Origin: Aequorivita sinensis
Lineage (GTDB): Bacteria > Bacteroidota > Bacteroidia > Flavobacteriales > Flavobacteriaceae
Assembly (NCBI RefSeq): GCF_006346335.1
Contig: NZ_VDMC01000010.1
Location: 1 to 64,000 of the forward strand
Direction of reading: 5' to 3'
Length of the DNA stretch: 64,000 nucleotides
The notes under the pieces were generated by a model. It made no database searches, was not told where the DNA came from, and saw nothing but the letters and a program-made list of their open reading frames with translations. This document shows, one piece after another, positions 18,501-26,662 of the stretch. The position numbers and the translations under genes were made by a program. Position 1 is the first letter of the stretch. Every line of letters begins with the position of its first letter.

Positions 18501-19952
18501 ATGTTAAAGCAACAATTAAATTTTAAACTATCCCAAAAATTATCTCCTCAACAAATACAGTTGATGAAGATGATTCAATTACCTACGCAAGCATTCGAAC
18601 AACGAATTGCGCAGGAATTGGAAGAAAACCCAGCTCTTGAAGGTGGCAAAGAGGAAAGCGATGAGTTTGATGACGAATTCAGCAACGAGGAATACGACGA
18701 AGGCAACGAAGTAATCGAAACCGATATAAACGTTGACGATTATCTTAGTGATGACGAAGTGCCAAGCTATAAGCTTTCTGCAAACAATTACAGCGCAGAC
18801 GATGAGGAAAAACAAATGCCTTATGCGGCCGGAACCTCATTTACTCAGCACCTAATGACGCAGTTAAACACCTATAGACTAAATGAAGAAGAAAAGGAAA
18901 TAGCAATTTTCTTAGTTGGTAGTGTTGATGAAAGTGGGTACATCCGTCGTGATTTACAGGACATAGTAGACGACCTTGCTTTTACTCAGAATATATACAC
19001 TACCGAAGATAAAGTAGAAAAAGTTCTGAAAGTAGTTCAAGAATTAGACCCAGCAGGTGTTGCCGCTCGTGATCTACAAGAGTGCTTGTTGATTCAGTTA
19101 GCGCGAAAAGAACAAACCCCTTCTATTGCACTGGCAATTGATATTATAGACGACTCTTTCGACCAATTCAGCAAAAAGCATTATAAGAAATTAATTCAAA
19201 AATTAAATATTACTGAAGACCAACTCCGTGAAGCAATTCACGAAATTGAAGCGCTAAACCCAAAACCAGGAGGAACGTATTCTGGTAACAATAGAATAGT
19301 TGAACATGTAGTTCCCGATTTTACAATAAGAATTGTGGATGGAGAGTTAGATTTAACCTTAAACGGAAGAAACGCACCCGAACTTCACGTTAGCCACGAT
19401 TATAAAAATATGCTCAAGGGCTACAAGGAGTCCACAGAAAAATCGAAGGCACAGAAAGATGCTGTTATGTTCATTAAGCAAAAGCTAGACGCAGCAAAAT
19501 GGTTTATAGACGCTATTAAACAACGTCAGCAAACTCTTTACATTACTATGAATGCAATTATGCATCACCAAGAAGAGTATTTCTTAAGCGGTGACGAACG
19601 AAAGCTTAAGCCGATGATCTTAAAAGATATTGCCGATAAGATTAATATGGACGTATCAACTGTGTCACGAGTTGCTAATAGCAAGTATGTTGACACCCCA
19701 TACGGAACAAAGTTGATTAAGGAATTCTTCAGCGAATCGATGAAGAATGATCAAGGTGAAGATGTTTCCACAAGAGAGATTAAAAAAATACTTGAAATAA
19801 CTATTTCCGAAGAAGATAAGCGCAAACCACTTACAGATGATAAGCTTGCGAAAATTTTATTGGAAAAGGGCTATCCAATTGCACGTCGTACTATTGCTAA
19901 ATATCGCGAACAATTGGATCTGCCAGTAGCAAGACTTCGAAAAGAAATCTGA
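18501..19952 (+). CDS. rpoN: RNA polymerase sigma-54 factor
   Basis: The 483-aa protein has the three sigma-54 regions: the glutamine-rich activator-interacting region I (about 1-50, FKLSQKLSPQQIQLMKMIQ), an acidic region II (about 50-110), and core-binding plus DNA-binding region III. It ends with the RpoN box ARRTIAKYRE (about 461-470). The complete protein directs RNA polymerase to -24/-12 promoters, which need AAA+ activators. It follows asnS and overlaps the next gene by one base (TGATG), so the two are translationally linked. Confidence 0.96.
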   Translation: MLKQQLNFKLSQKLSPQQIQLMKMIQLPTQAFEQRIAQELEENPALEGGKEESDEFDDEFSNEEYDEGNEVIETDINVDDYLSDDEVPSYKLSANNYSADDEEKQMPYAAGTSFTQHLMTQLNTYRLNEEEKEIAIFLVGSVDESGYIRRDLQDIVDDLAFTQNIYTTEDKVEKVLKVVQELDPAGVAARDLQECLLIQLARKEQTPSIALAIDIIDDSFDQFSKKHYKKLIQKLNITEDQLREAIHEIEALNPKPGGTYSGNNRIVEHVVPDFTIRIVDGELDLTLNGRNAPELHVSHDYKNMLKGYKESTEKSKAQKDAVMFIKQKLDAAKWFIDAIKQRQQTLYITMNAIMHHQEEYFLSGDERKLKPMILKDIADKINMDVSTVSRVANSKYVDTPYGTKLIKEFFSESMKNDQGEDVSTREIKKILEITISEEDKRKPLTDDKLAKILLEKGYPIARRTIAKYREQLDLPVARLRKEI

Positions 19953-20557
19953 TGAATTTATTCCTTAAAAGTGCCTCGTATATCTTCCACCCTCTTTTGA
20001 TGCCGCTATTGGGTGTTATATTGTATTACAATGTTACCCCTAGGTATGTAGATGCAGAAATAGTTCGAGCCGAGCTTTTGGCTATAACCATTATTACTGT
20101 TTTGATTCCCTTGGTAGTATTTTTCTTGTTGAAAAACTTAGGAGCAGTTGAAACTATTTATTTAAGAAACGTAAAAGAGCGAAAGCTCCCCTTAATGATT
20201 CAGTGCATTCTGTTGTTGCTAATCATTAAAATGGTTTTTGACATTTACGACGATCCGGAATTGTATTACTTTATAGTCGGTATCCTGTTTTCTACTTTTA
20301 GCGCTCTAATAATGGTGTTTTTTAAAGTAAAAATAAGTTTACACCAAATGGGAGTAGCAGGTATACTAATGTTTCTGGTAGGAATTAGCGCACATTTTAA
20401 AATCAACTTATTAGTCTCAATCAGTTTTTTTCTATTTGTAAATGGCTGGGTTGCTTCTTCTCGATTAAATGCTAACGCTCACGATTATCGCGAATTAATG
20501 CTTGGACTTTTTATTGGAGCATTGCCTCAACTTATACTATTCAACTTTTGGTTATAG
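19952..20557 (+). CDS. PAP2-related integral membrane protein
   Basis: This 201-aa protein has about six hydrophobic helices. The C-terminal stretch SSRLNANAHDYREL resembles the last signature of PAP2 phosphatases (SR-x5-H), but the earlier KxxxxxxRP and PSGH motifs are not evident, so catalysis is uncertain. The start codon overlaps the rpoN stop codon, and the pairing with rpoN suggests cotranscription. It converges with the outer-membrane gene at 20552, overlapping it by 6 bp at the 3' ends. Confidence 0.65.
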   Translation: MNLFLKSASYIFHPLLMPLLGVILYYNVTPRYVDAEIVRAELLAITIITVLIPLVVFFLLKNLGAVETIYLRNVKERKLPLMIQCILLLLIIKMVFDIYDDPELYYFIVGILFSTFSALIMVFFKVKISLHQMGVAGILMFLVGISAHFKINLLVSISFFLFVNGWVASSRLNANAHDYRELMLGLFIGALPQLILFNFWL

Positions 20558-21244
20558 TATAAAAAATATTATACCCAATTTAAGGGGACGAAATTCGAAG
20601 GGCTCACCATCAACAGTCTTAGCATTATCGAAGAAAGGATTTATAGCGTAGGCCGCAAAGAGGTTGAAATTACTAAAACCAGCGCTCAGGGTAGCCGTTA
20701 ATCTCAAAGGGTTAAATTCGGGTATCTTAGTTTGGTTAACGTTATTTCCAGGCTGTTTAAATGTAGATTTATACCAAAAGGCATATCCTACTCTAAACCC
20801 AGGATAAACACGCCAAAAAGCATATTTTTCTGGAGTAGATGTTCGCCATCTAAATTCAAAAGGAACCTCAATTATACTGGTATTAAAGCGATTTCGTGAA
20901 TAGTCTACATCCTCATCTAAAACCTTAAATATAGTTTCATCATATAGCGATTCACCTATAAACAAATTTTGACCGTACTGATCTAATGCGATACCAAGTC
21001 CCACGGCTATTGCAATATTACGTTGCTTATTGATGGGCATATCTCTTAGAAATCCAAAATGAATTCCACCTGTCAATCCTCTTGTAGACACACCTGAAGG
21101 AAGATTTAACGGCACATTGTAGGTAACCCCCAAGTAGAATTGATCCTCTCTATAAACTGAATCTACCACAGGACGTGGCAATGTGTCTTGCGCCAAAGCA
21201 GCCAGTCCCGTAAGAATAAAAAGGAATGTGAGAATTTTATTCAT
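20552..21244 (-). CDS. Outer-membrane beta-barrel protein, PorT-like family
   Basis: This 230-aa protein has a signal peptide (1-18, ending ALAQ). It continues as amphipathic strands typical of OMP_b-brl_2/PorT-type barrels and ends with an aromatic-terminated strand (LGIIFFIL). It sits downstream of an exbB-exbD cluster, but a terminator at 21283-21313 separates them, so it probably has its own promoter (TATCTTTA-like box just upstream). A link to TonB/ExbBD-energised uptake or to the T9SS component PorT/SprT is possible; the sequence alone does not decide. Confidence 0.7.
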   Translation of the reverse strand: MNKILTFLFILTGLAALAQDTLPRPVVDSVYREDQFYLGVTYNVPLNLPSGVSTRGLTGGIHFGFLRDMPINKQRNIAIAVGLGIALDQYGQNLFIGESLYDETIFKVLDEDVDYSRNRFNTSIIEVPFEFRWRTSTPEKYAFWRVYPGFRVGYAFWYKSTFKQPGNNVNQTKIPEFNPLRLTATLSAGFSNFNLFAAYAINPFFDNAKTVDGEPFEFRPLKLGIIFFIL

Positions 21245-21282
21245 AGCGATAAAGATAAACGTATTTTCAGAATCTTGGAAAC

Positions 21283-21313
21283 AAAAAAACGCCTCATTAT
21301 TATGAGACGTTTT
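21283..21313 (-). terminator. Terminator of the exbB-exbD cluster
   Basis: An 11-bp stem with one mismatch (21286-21297 with 21302-21313), followed by a run of T on the minus strand, directly after the second exbD. Confidence 0.75.
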
Positions 21314-21334
21314 TATTTATAATTATTGTTATGC

Positions 21335-21805
21335 TTAGTCTAACTCATTACCTGGAGTAGTGATATAGATAATTTTAAGCATATTAAGATCACGCAATTC
21401 CTGCTTAATGTCTGTTACCATACCTGTATTAGTTTCCTCATCTACTTTAAGAGCAACCATTACTTTATCCTGAAGTTCAGGACGAAGTTTTTGACGTGCT
21501 TCAGTAAGTGCGAATTTAATGTTAGATATATCTGTATACTTATCCCCTATTTGAATTTTCGCCTCAGTACCAAAACTCTCTTGGTAACGAGCTGAAGGTT
21601 TTCCAGCATAAATATACACCGATCTATCTTTCTTTAATTTCTCAACTTGGTCTGCTTTAGGTAATTTATTTTGAACCAATAAATTATCATCACGCAGTAC
21701 AGTTACTACCATAAAGAAGAATAGAAGCATAAATACAATATCCGGTAAAGATGCTGTACTTACAGGCGGTAATTCATTACTTTTTTTCTTTCTAAACTTT
21801 GACAT
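21335..21805 (-). CDS. exbD: ExbD/TolR-family biopolymer transport protein
   Basis: This 156-aa protein has a short cytoplasmic basic tail, one membrane helix (about 24-42) with the conserved aspartate in LPDIVFMLLFFFMV, and a periplasmic domain. With ExbB it forms a proton channel that energises TonB or a related system. It is the last gene of the minus-strand cluster exbB, 4-TM protein, exbD, exbD. Spacing to the preceding exbD is 10 nt. Confidence 0.9.
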   Translation of the reverse strand: MSKFRKKKSNELPPVSTASLPDIVFMLLFFFMVVTVLRDDNLLVQNKLPKADQVEKLKKDRSVYIYAGKPSARYQESFGTEAKIQIGDKYTDISNIKFALTEARQKLRPELQDKVMVALKVDEETNTGMVTDIKQELRDLNMLKIIYITTPGNELD

Positions 21806-21815
21806 AGTTGTAATA

Positions 21816-22445
21816 TTATGATCCAGATTTTTTAGGTTCAGCTTCTGACAGCTTTTGAGGGAATAGCTTTTGAATTGTTTGCAATTTTTCTTGCAATTGT
21901 TCTTTTGCTACTTCACCTTTAATCTTTCCTTCATCTAAATCTTTGGTCATTTCGGTAAACTTCCAGCCATAAAGCCTTTGTGATTCCCGATCTCTTAAAT
22001 AGTTGTATGCTGCCACCAATTCATTTTGAACAGCGATATACATTTTATAAGAAGTAAGCCTATCGTTCTGAACAGATATTACTGCTTTATCAGGGTTATC
22101 TGAAGATTCAGGATTACGACTTCCTTTACAATAGTCGCAGTATTCTGGACTTCCAGCAGGTGCTCCACCATTATCTAAGAATTCAATTGCTGCTTGACGC
22201 AAGTCTTTAAGATCCATTAGTTTCTCTTCAACTAGCAATTGATCCTCTCGGTTAACATTTACGATAAAGAGGTTCTTTTCTTTAATCTTTACTTGTTCGT
22301 CCGTTGGCGGTTCTTTAGGCGGCAACTGTCTTCCAATCCCACTATCCTTTTCGATGGTAGTAGTTACCAAGAAAAAGATAAGCAATAGGAAGGCGATGTC
22401 TGCCATCGACCCAGCATTTACTTCCGGTGTTGCTCTTCTTGCCAT
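21816..22445 (-). CDS. exbD: ExbD-family protein with a periplasmic CxxC insert
   Basis: This 209-aa ExbD homologue has a membrane helix (about 14-31) and the conserved aspartate at residue 16 (SMADIAFLL). The periplasmic part is longer than in typical ExbD (about 140 aa) and contains the pair Cys103-x-x-Cys106 (EYCDYCKG), which could form a disulfide or bind a metal. The C-terminal helix is charged and coiled-coil-like. Its start overlaps the stop of the upstream 4-TM gene by one base. Two different ExbD proteins in one cluster suggest a hetero-oligomeric stator. Confidence 0.88.
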   Translation of the reverse strand: MARRATPEVNAGSMADIAFLLLIFFLVTTTIEKDSGIGRQLPPKEPPTDEQVKIKEKNLFIVNVNREDQLLVEEKLMDLKDLRQAAIEFLDNGGAPAGSPEYCDYCKGSRNPESSDNPDKAVISVQNDRLTSYKMYIAVQNELVAAYNYLRDRESQRLYGWKFTEMTKDLDEGKIKGEVAKEQLQEKLQTIQKLFPQKLSEAEPKKSGS

Positions 22446-22870
22446 TATTTTGCTAGTTTTTTGATTCCGCTAAATACCATTGCTGCAATAGCTAAAACTC
22501 CTAAGATGTAAAAGGTATATAAACCTGTACCCACCCATTTTGAGCCACTTGCAGAAAGCATATCGCCTTCACGCATTGCCATTGGAGTGCCTTCAGCTAA
22601 AACATAAGAGATTACTACAATAAGTAAGAATGCTCCTACTGATAGTAATGTTTTCTTTACATCTCCGGCAAAAATACCTTTAAGAACGAAGAAGAGAACA
22701 AATACTAAGATTAAAGCGAAAGTGATATAGGCCACATACAAGAAGCCATCTACTCCTGCGCCAGTTTCAGCGACTGCAGTATCACCTTTTGAGATGATCA
22801 TTGCAAGAAAAATAATTCCCGCAACGCTTAAAAGCAATGCTACAATTTTTAATATTTTATGTAATGCCAT
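22445..22870 (-). CDS. Four-helix membrane protein of the exbB-exbD cluster
   Basis: This 141-aa protein has four predicted membrane helices (about 8-27, 44-66, 75-95, 115-135) with short loops and a lysine-rich C-terminus. No enzyme motif is visible. It is tightly placed between exbB (18-nt gap) and the first exbD (1-bp overlap), an arrangement seen in other Flavobacteriia. This suggests it is an extra subunit or assembly factor of the proton-channel complex. Function is inferred from context only. Confidence 0.75.
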   Translation of the reverse strand: MALHKILKIVALLLSVAGIIFLAMIISKGDTAVAETGAGVDGFLYVAYITFALILVFVLFFVLKGIFAGDVKKTLLSVGAFLLIVVISYVLAEGTPMAMREGDMLSASGSKWVGTGLYTFYILGVLAIAAMVFSGIKKLAK

Positions 22871-22888
22871 CTTGTGGTTTGTTTAAAT

Positions 22889-23692
22889 TTATTTTTTTGA
22901 GTTGTAATCGAACAACATATCGATTAAAGTGATAGAAGCATCTTCCATGCTGTTTACAATACTATCGATTTTAGCGATAATGTAATTGTAAAAAATCTGA
23001 AGGATAATCGCAACGATCAAACCAAATACAGTTGTTAAAAGTGCAACTTTAATACCACCAGCTACAAGAGAAGGGTTCATATCACCAGCTGCTTGAATTT
23101 TATCAAACGCAGTAATCATACCTATTACAGTACCCATGAAACCAAGCATCGGTGCAATAGCGATAAATAGAGAGATCCATGATACGTTTTTCTCAAGTTG
23201 TCCCATTTGAACACCTCCGTAAGCAACTACAGCTTTTTCAGCTAAGTCTATACCTTCGTCGGCTCTATCAAGACCTTGATAGTAAATTGATGCAACAGGA
23301 CCTTTTGTGTTTCTGCACACTTCTTTAGCAGCGTCTATACCACCACTGTTTAGTGCGTCTTGAACATCCTGAGCTAATTTTTGTGTGTTGGTTGTTGAAA
23401 GGTTAAGGTAGATAATTCTTTCAATAGCAATTGCCAATCCTAGAATTAAACATAGAAGTACAACCCCCATAAATCCAGGACCACCCTCTACGAAACGTTC
23501 TTTTAATTCTTGATGGAATCCTTTATCAGCAACATCGGCAGAAGCCGTTTCGTCCTGAATAAAAGATACTGTTGCTGCTGCTACCAAAGCTTGTGAGCTG
23601 GTTGGTAATGTTTGCGCTGTTGAAGCGTTTGCGTTTAACGTGCCTACAAATACCATTGCGGCGAGCGCCATAATAGAAAATAATTTTTTCAT
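22889..23692 (-). CDS. exbB: MotA/TolQ/ExbB proton channel family protein
   Basis: This 267-aa protein has an N-terminal signal-like helix (1-24), a helix at about 78-98 and the conserved core with two long helices (about 168-192 and 210-235). The core contains ISLFIAIAPMLGFMGTVIGM and VALLTTVFGLIVAI, the TolQ/ExbB signature. With the two ExbD proteins it should form the inner-membrane proton-driven motor. It is the first gene of the cluster. The 302-nt region upstream contains a TATCTTTA box (minus strand, 23729-23736) that may be its promoter. Confidence 0.92.
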   Translation of the reverse strand: MKKLFSIMALAAMVFVGTLNANASTAQTLPTSSQALVAAATVSFIQDETASADVADKGFHQELKERFVEGGPGFMGVVLLCLILGLAIAIERIIYLNLSTTNTQKLAQDVQDALNSGGIDAAKEVCRNTKGPVASIYYQGLDRADEGIDLAEKAVVAYGGVQMGQLEKNVSWISLFIAIAPMLGFMGTVIGMITAFDKIQAAGDMNPSLVAGGIKVALLTTVFGLIVAIILQIFYNYIIAKIDSIVNSMEDASITLIDMLFDYNSKK

Positions 23693-23994
23693 TGCTATCG
23701 ACTTAAAGTTTGTTTTTAGTTAAAGGTTTAAAGATATAAAATAATTTAGTTAATCTACAAGAATATTAATATGTACTAAAAAGGAATTTCCAATCCACCC
23801 TAAATAGGTTAATATCAGCTTCCTTTTTAAATTTTAATGAACTTTTATACTTATATATAGTATCAATTTTTCTTGATTGAAATCTGTTAATTATCTTAAT
23901 CAAGTTTATCCTTGCTACTATTGCATTTATTTCTACTTTATTTAGTTGCTAGATCACGCTCTTTCATTACCTTAATAATGCAAAAATATACTCG
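23693..23994. other. AT-rich intergenic region between exbB and tRNA-Ser
   Basis: There is no gene. A near-consensus -7 box TATCTTTA on the minus strand (23729-23736) faces exbB. A 7-bp inverted repeat CTTGATT/AATCAAG (23872-23878 with 23898-23904) could be an operator. An open frame at 23912-24160 crosses the tRNA and is not a gene. Confidence 0.5.
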
Positions 23995-24082
23995 CAGAGA
24001 GGAAGGGATTCGAACCCTCGATACGCTTTTGGCGTATACACACTTTCCAGGCGTGCGCCTTCGACCACTCGGCCACCTCTCT
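23995..24082 (-). tRNA. tRNA-Ser (anticodon GGA)
   Basis: The minus strand gives a class II cloverleaf of 88 nt. The acceptor stem AGAGAGG pairs with CCTCTCT, the anticodon loop is CTGGAAA, a long variable arm follows (GTATACGCC ... GCGTATC) and the T arm contains GGTTCGAATCC. The anticodon GGA reads UCC/UCU serine codons. The discriminator is G and CCA is not encoded. Confidence 0.95.
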
Positions 24083-24241
24083 AAAAAATGTTTTTTAGCT
24101 CAGAACAAATCTGAAGCAAAAATTTATTTCAAATATTCGAATCGAACACCTACTTATTAGTTACAAAAAAAGGTGCTTCCGCTTAACGAGTGCCAAATAT
24201 CAAAAAAAAATCAACGCCATAAAAAAAAATAACAGATTAAT

Positions 24242-25270
24242 TTACTGCATTTCTCCTCTTAATGAGGTTTCGAATATAGTTTTGAAGCTATTTGGAGATA
24301 CATTTTCACCTAATAAGTACATTAATTTAGCCAATGCAGCTTCTGTAGTGCTATCCTTTGCACTAATTACCCCCATTTTTTTAAGCTCTGTACTAGTTTC
24401 GTAAAGACCCATGTTTACGCTTCCACCAGTGCATTGGGTTACATTTATTACCGGAACTCTTCTTTTTATAACATTCTTAAGCGAATTGATAAACCATTCT
24501 TCAGTAGTTACATTACCTGCACCGTAGGTTTCTAAAACTAAACCTTTCATTTCAGGATAATCGAATAAATACTTAATAGTTGACTCATCTATTCCTGGAA
24601 AAATCTTAACCAACAGTATATTGCTCTCCATCGTTTTATGAACTTTAAGTCTTTTTCTGCGGTTTGGTTTGTAAAGCGCTTGATTATTAACCACTAAATG
24701 CAACCCACTTTGAACCAATTCTGGATAGTTTGGCGACTCGAAAGCCTCAAAATGCTCTGCATTAATCTTAGTTGTTCTATTTCCTCTATATAGTTTGTAC
24801 TCAAAATAAAGACAAACCTCCGCAATTTTCGGAACGCCCTTTTCTCGTAACGATGCAATTTGAATGGAAGTAATTAAATTTTCTTTTGCATCGGTACGTA
24901 AATCTCCAATTGGAAGTTGGGAACCAGTAAAAACCACAGGTTTTCCTAAATTCTCCAACATAAAACTCAATGCCGATGCCGTATATGACATTGTATCGCT
25001 ACCGTGCAATACTACAAACCCATCAATTTCATCATAGTTTTCTTCAATAATAGTAGCTATATCTACCCAATACTTAGGGTTCATATTAGAACTATCAATG
25101 GGTTCAGGAAAAGAGGTTGTAGTAATATTACAGTCTAATAATTTAAGTTCGGGAATATGATTTAATAATTCATCAAAATTGAAATTGCGCAAAGCACCAG
25201 TTTCAAAGTCTTTTATCATCCCGATAGTTCCACCTGTATATATAAGGAGTATGTTAGGTTGGGTTTTCAT
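24242..25270 (-). CDS. ansA: Type I asparaginase
   Basis: This 342-aa cytoplasmic enzyme hydrolyses asparagine to aspartate and ammonia. The two catalytic threonine regions are present: TGGTIG (residues 12-17) and LHGSDTMSYTASAL (about 83-96), followed by KPVVFTGSQLP. There is no signal peptide, and the length fits the type I (cytoplasmic) class. It is downstream of tatD on the same strand with a 73-nt gap, so the two may be cotranscribed. Confidence 0.92.
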   Translation of the reverse strand: MKTQPNILLIYTGGTIGMIKDFETGALRNFNFDELLNHIPELKLLDCNITTTSFPEPIDSSNMNPKYWVDIATIIEENYDEIDGFVVLHGSDTMSYTASALSFMLENLGKPVVFTGSQLPIGDLRTDAKENLITSIQIASLREKGVPKIAEVCLYFEYKLYRGNRTTKINAEHFEAFESPNYPELVQSGLHLVVNNQALYKPNRRKRLKVHKTMESNILLVKIFPGIDESTIKYLFDYPEMKGLVLETYGAGNVTTEEWFINSLKNVIKRRVPVINVTQCTGGSVNMGLYETSTELKKMGVISAKDSTTEAALAKLMYLLGENVSPNSFKTIFETSLRGEMQ

Positions 25271-25343
25271 ATTAATCTCTAAGCTTTTAAATGAAAAATA
25301 AGATGTTGCGATTTAAAAGGTTTCACGATAAGGCTCTTAGTCA

Positions 25344-26108
25344 TCAAACTTTAAAAACCGCTTTGGAATTTTCAGTCGTTATACGAGCCACTTCTGCTTC
25401 AGAAATATTGTATAACTCTGAGAGTTTTTTACAAATTAAGGCCAAATAACTACTTTCATTACGTTTTCCTCGATAAGGAACCGGAGCAAGATAAGGCGAA
25501 TCGGTTTCCAAAACGATATGTTTCAAAGGAATTTGGTTTAAAAAAGTATCAATCTTTCCATTCTTAAATGTAACTACACCACCTATCCCCAATTTCATAT
25601 TAAATGAAATAGCTCTTTGTGCTTGTTCAAAATCTCCGGTAAAGCAATGGAAGATTCCAAAGAGGTCTTCACTTTTTTCAGTTTCTAAAACTTCAAAAAT
25701 TTCATCAAAAGCATCACGACAGTGTATTACTATAGGCAGTTTGTATTTTTTTGCTAATTGAATTTGGCGTTTAAACGCTTTTTTTTGGATTTCTAATGTA
25801 GAAGTATCCCAATAAAGATCAATTCCTATTTCGCCAACGGCAAAGAAATCTCGTTTCTCAAACTGTTCTTCTACATGAGCTAATTCTTCTTTATAGTTTT
25901 CTTTAACTGAAGTTGGGTGTAGGCCCATCATTAAGAAAACATTTTCAGGATATTCCTTCTCTAGATCATACATAGATTCGGTAAAACCTGAGTCTATTGC
26001 AGGGATAAAAAAACGTGTAACCCCTGCATCAAATGCACGTTGCATCATATCTGCTCGGTCATCAGAAAAGGCGTCACTATATAAATGGGTATGGGTATCT
26101 GTCATCAT
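25344..26108 (-). CDS. tatD: TatD-family metal-dependent hydrolase
   Basis: A TIM-barrel hydrolase of about 254 aa in the TatD/YcfH family of metal-dependent DNases. It has the N-terminal TDTHTHLY metal motif, GEIGIDLYW, PIVIHCRDA, GIFHCFTGD and ETDSPYLAPVPYRGKRN. A longer frame opens at 26162, but the start at ATG 26108 (or 26105) places the metal motif at the N-terminus as in homologues. It also respects an exact TAGCTTTG -7 box at 26114-26121 that the longer form would overlap. The leader would then be almost absent. It is divergent from the aspartyl protease gene. Confidence 0.9.
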   Translation of the reverse strand: MMTDTHTHLYSDAFSDDRADMMQRAFDAGVTRFFIPAIDSGFTESMYDLEKEYPENVFLMMGLHPTSVKENYKEELAHVEEQFEKRDFFAVGEIGIDLYWDTSTLEIQKKAFKRQIQLAKKYKLPIVIHCRDAFDEIFEVLETEKSEDLFGIFHCFTGDFEQAQRAISFNMKLGIGGVVTFKNGKIDTFLNQIPLKHIVLETDSPYLAPVPYRGKRNESSYLALICKKLSELYNISEAEVARITTENSKAVFKV

Positions 26109-26113
26109 ATCTG

Positions 26114-26121
26114 CAAAGCTA
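26114..26121 (-). promoter_or_regulatory. -7 box of tatD
   Basis: On the minus strand this reads TAGCTTTG, an exact TAnnTTTG match, 5 nt upstream of the preferred tatD start. A TTG (plus 26146-26148) lies 24 bases upstream. Confidence 0.5.
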
Positions 26122-26135
26122 CTTATTTTGTTTAC

Positions 26136-26143
26136 TATCTTTG
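26136..26143 (+). promoter_or_regulatory. -7 box of the aspartyl protease gene
   Basis: TATCTTTG is an exact TAnnTTTG match, 13 nt before ATG 26157. It lies only 14 bases from the opposing tatD -7 box, so the two promoters overlap back to back. Confidence 0.5.
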
Positions 26144-26156
26144 AGCAAAAAAATTG

Positions 26157-26603
26157 ATGCATTTACGAGAATTTCTTGAAACCCAAGGTTTTTATCGCAT
26201 TCCACTTAAAAAATTAGCAACAGGGCATTATTTATTCTCGGCTAAAATAAATGGTGTTTCAGGCGATTTCATTTTAGACACTGGTGCTTCTACCAGTTGT
26301 GTAGGCTTCAAAAACAGTACTCACTTTAAACTTATTAGTGAAGAGAGCATGATTAAAGCTGCTGGTGCCGGAGCTATAAACATGGAAACTATGCTTTCCA
26401 GAAAAAACATTTTTGCAATTAAGAATTGGAAGATTTCTAATATGGATTTTGTGTTATTTGATCTCACTCATGTAAACGCAGCATTAGCACAAGTTGAAGA
26501 AGGACCTATTCACGGTATTATTGGAGCCGATTTTCTGAAAAAGAATCGCGCAGTTATCGATTATGGAAGAAATTGCTTTTATATAAAGCTACCGAGTCTT
26601 TAA
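26157..26603 (+). CDS. Retropepsin-like aspartyl protease
   Basis: This small protein of about 148 aa has the aspartic protease signature FILDTGASTSCVG (catalytic Asp in DTGAS) and a later hydrophobic GIIGADFLKK that matches the second half of the retropepsin fold. As a single-domain protein it must dimerise to form an active site. There is no signal peptide. A TTG lies one codon upstream at 26154, but ATG 26157 is preferred. The targets are unknown. It is divergent from tatD with overlapping promoters. Confidence 0.8.
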   Translation: MHLREFLETQGFYRIPLKKLATGHYLFSAKINGVSGDFILDTGASTSCVGFKNSTHFKLISEESMIKAAGAGAINMETMLSRKNIFAIKNWKISNMDFVLFDLTHVNAALAQVEEGPIHGIIGADFLKKNRAVIDYGRNCFYIKLPSL

Positions 26604-26662
26604 CTAAAAGAATTATTGTATTTTTTTAAGTACATTTATAGTAAATAGATGATAATATAAAC

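Noticed and set aside
23912-24160. Open reading frame of 82 codons on the plus strand
   Set aside because: It runs through the reverse strand of tRNA-Ser and has no family resemblance or promoter.
24181-24196. Sigma-54-like -24/-12 sequence on the minus strand (TTGGCAC, then GC at the right distance)
   Set aside because: The -12 part reads AAGC instead of TTGC, and the only gene downstream is tRNA-Ser, an unlikely sigma-54 target.
24150-24196. Hairpin downstream of ansA as terminator
   Set aside because: Pairing relies on bases that mismatch in the minus-strand RNA; not convincing despite a T run.
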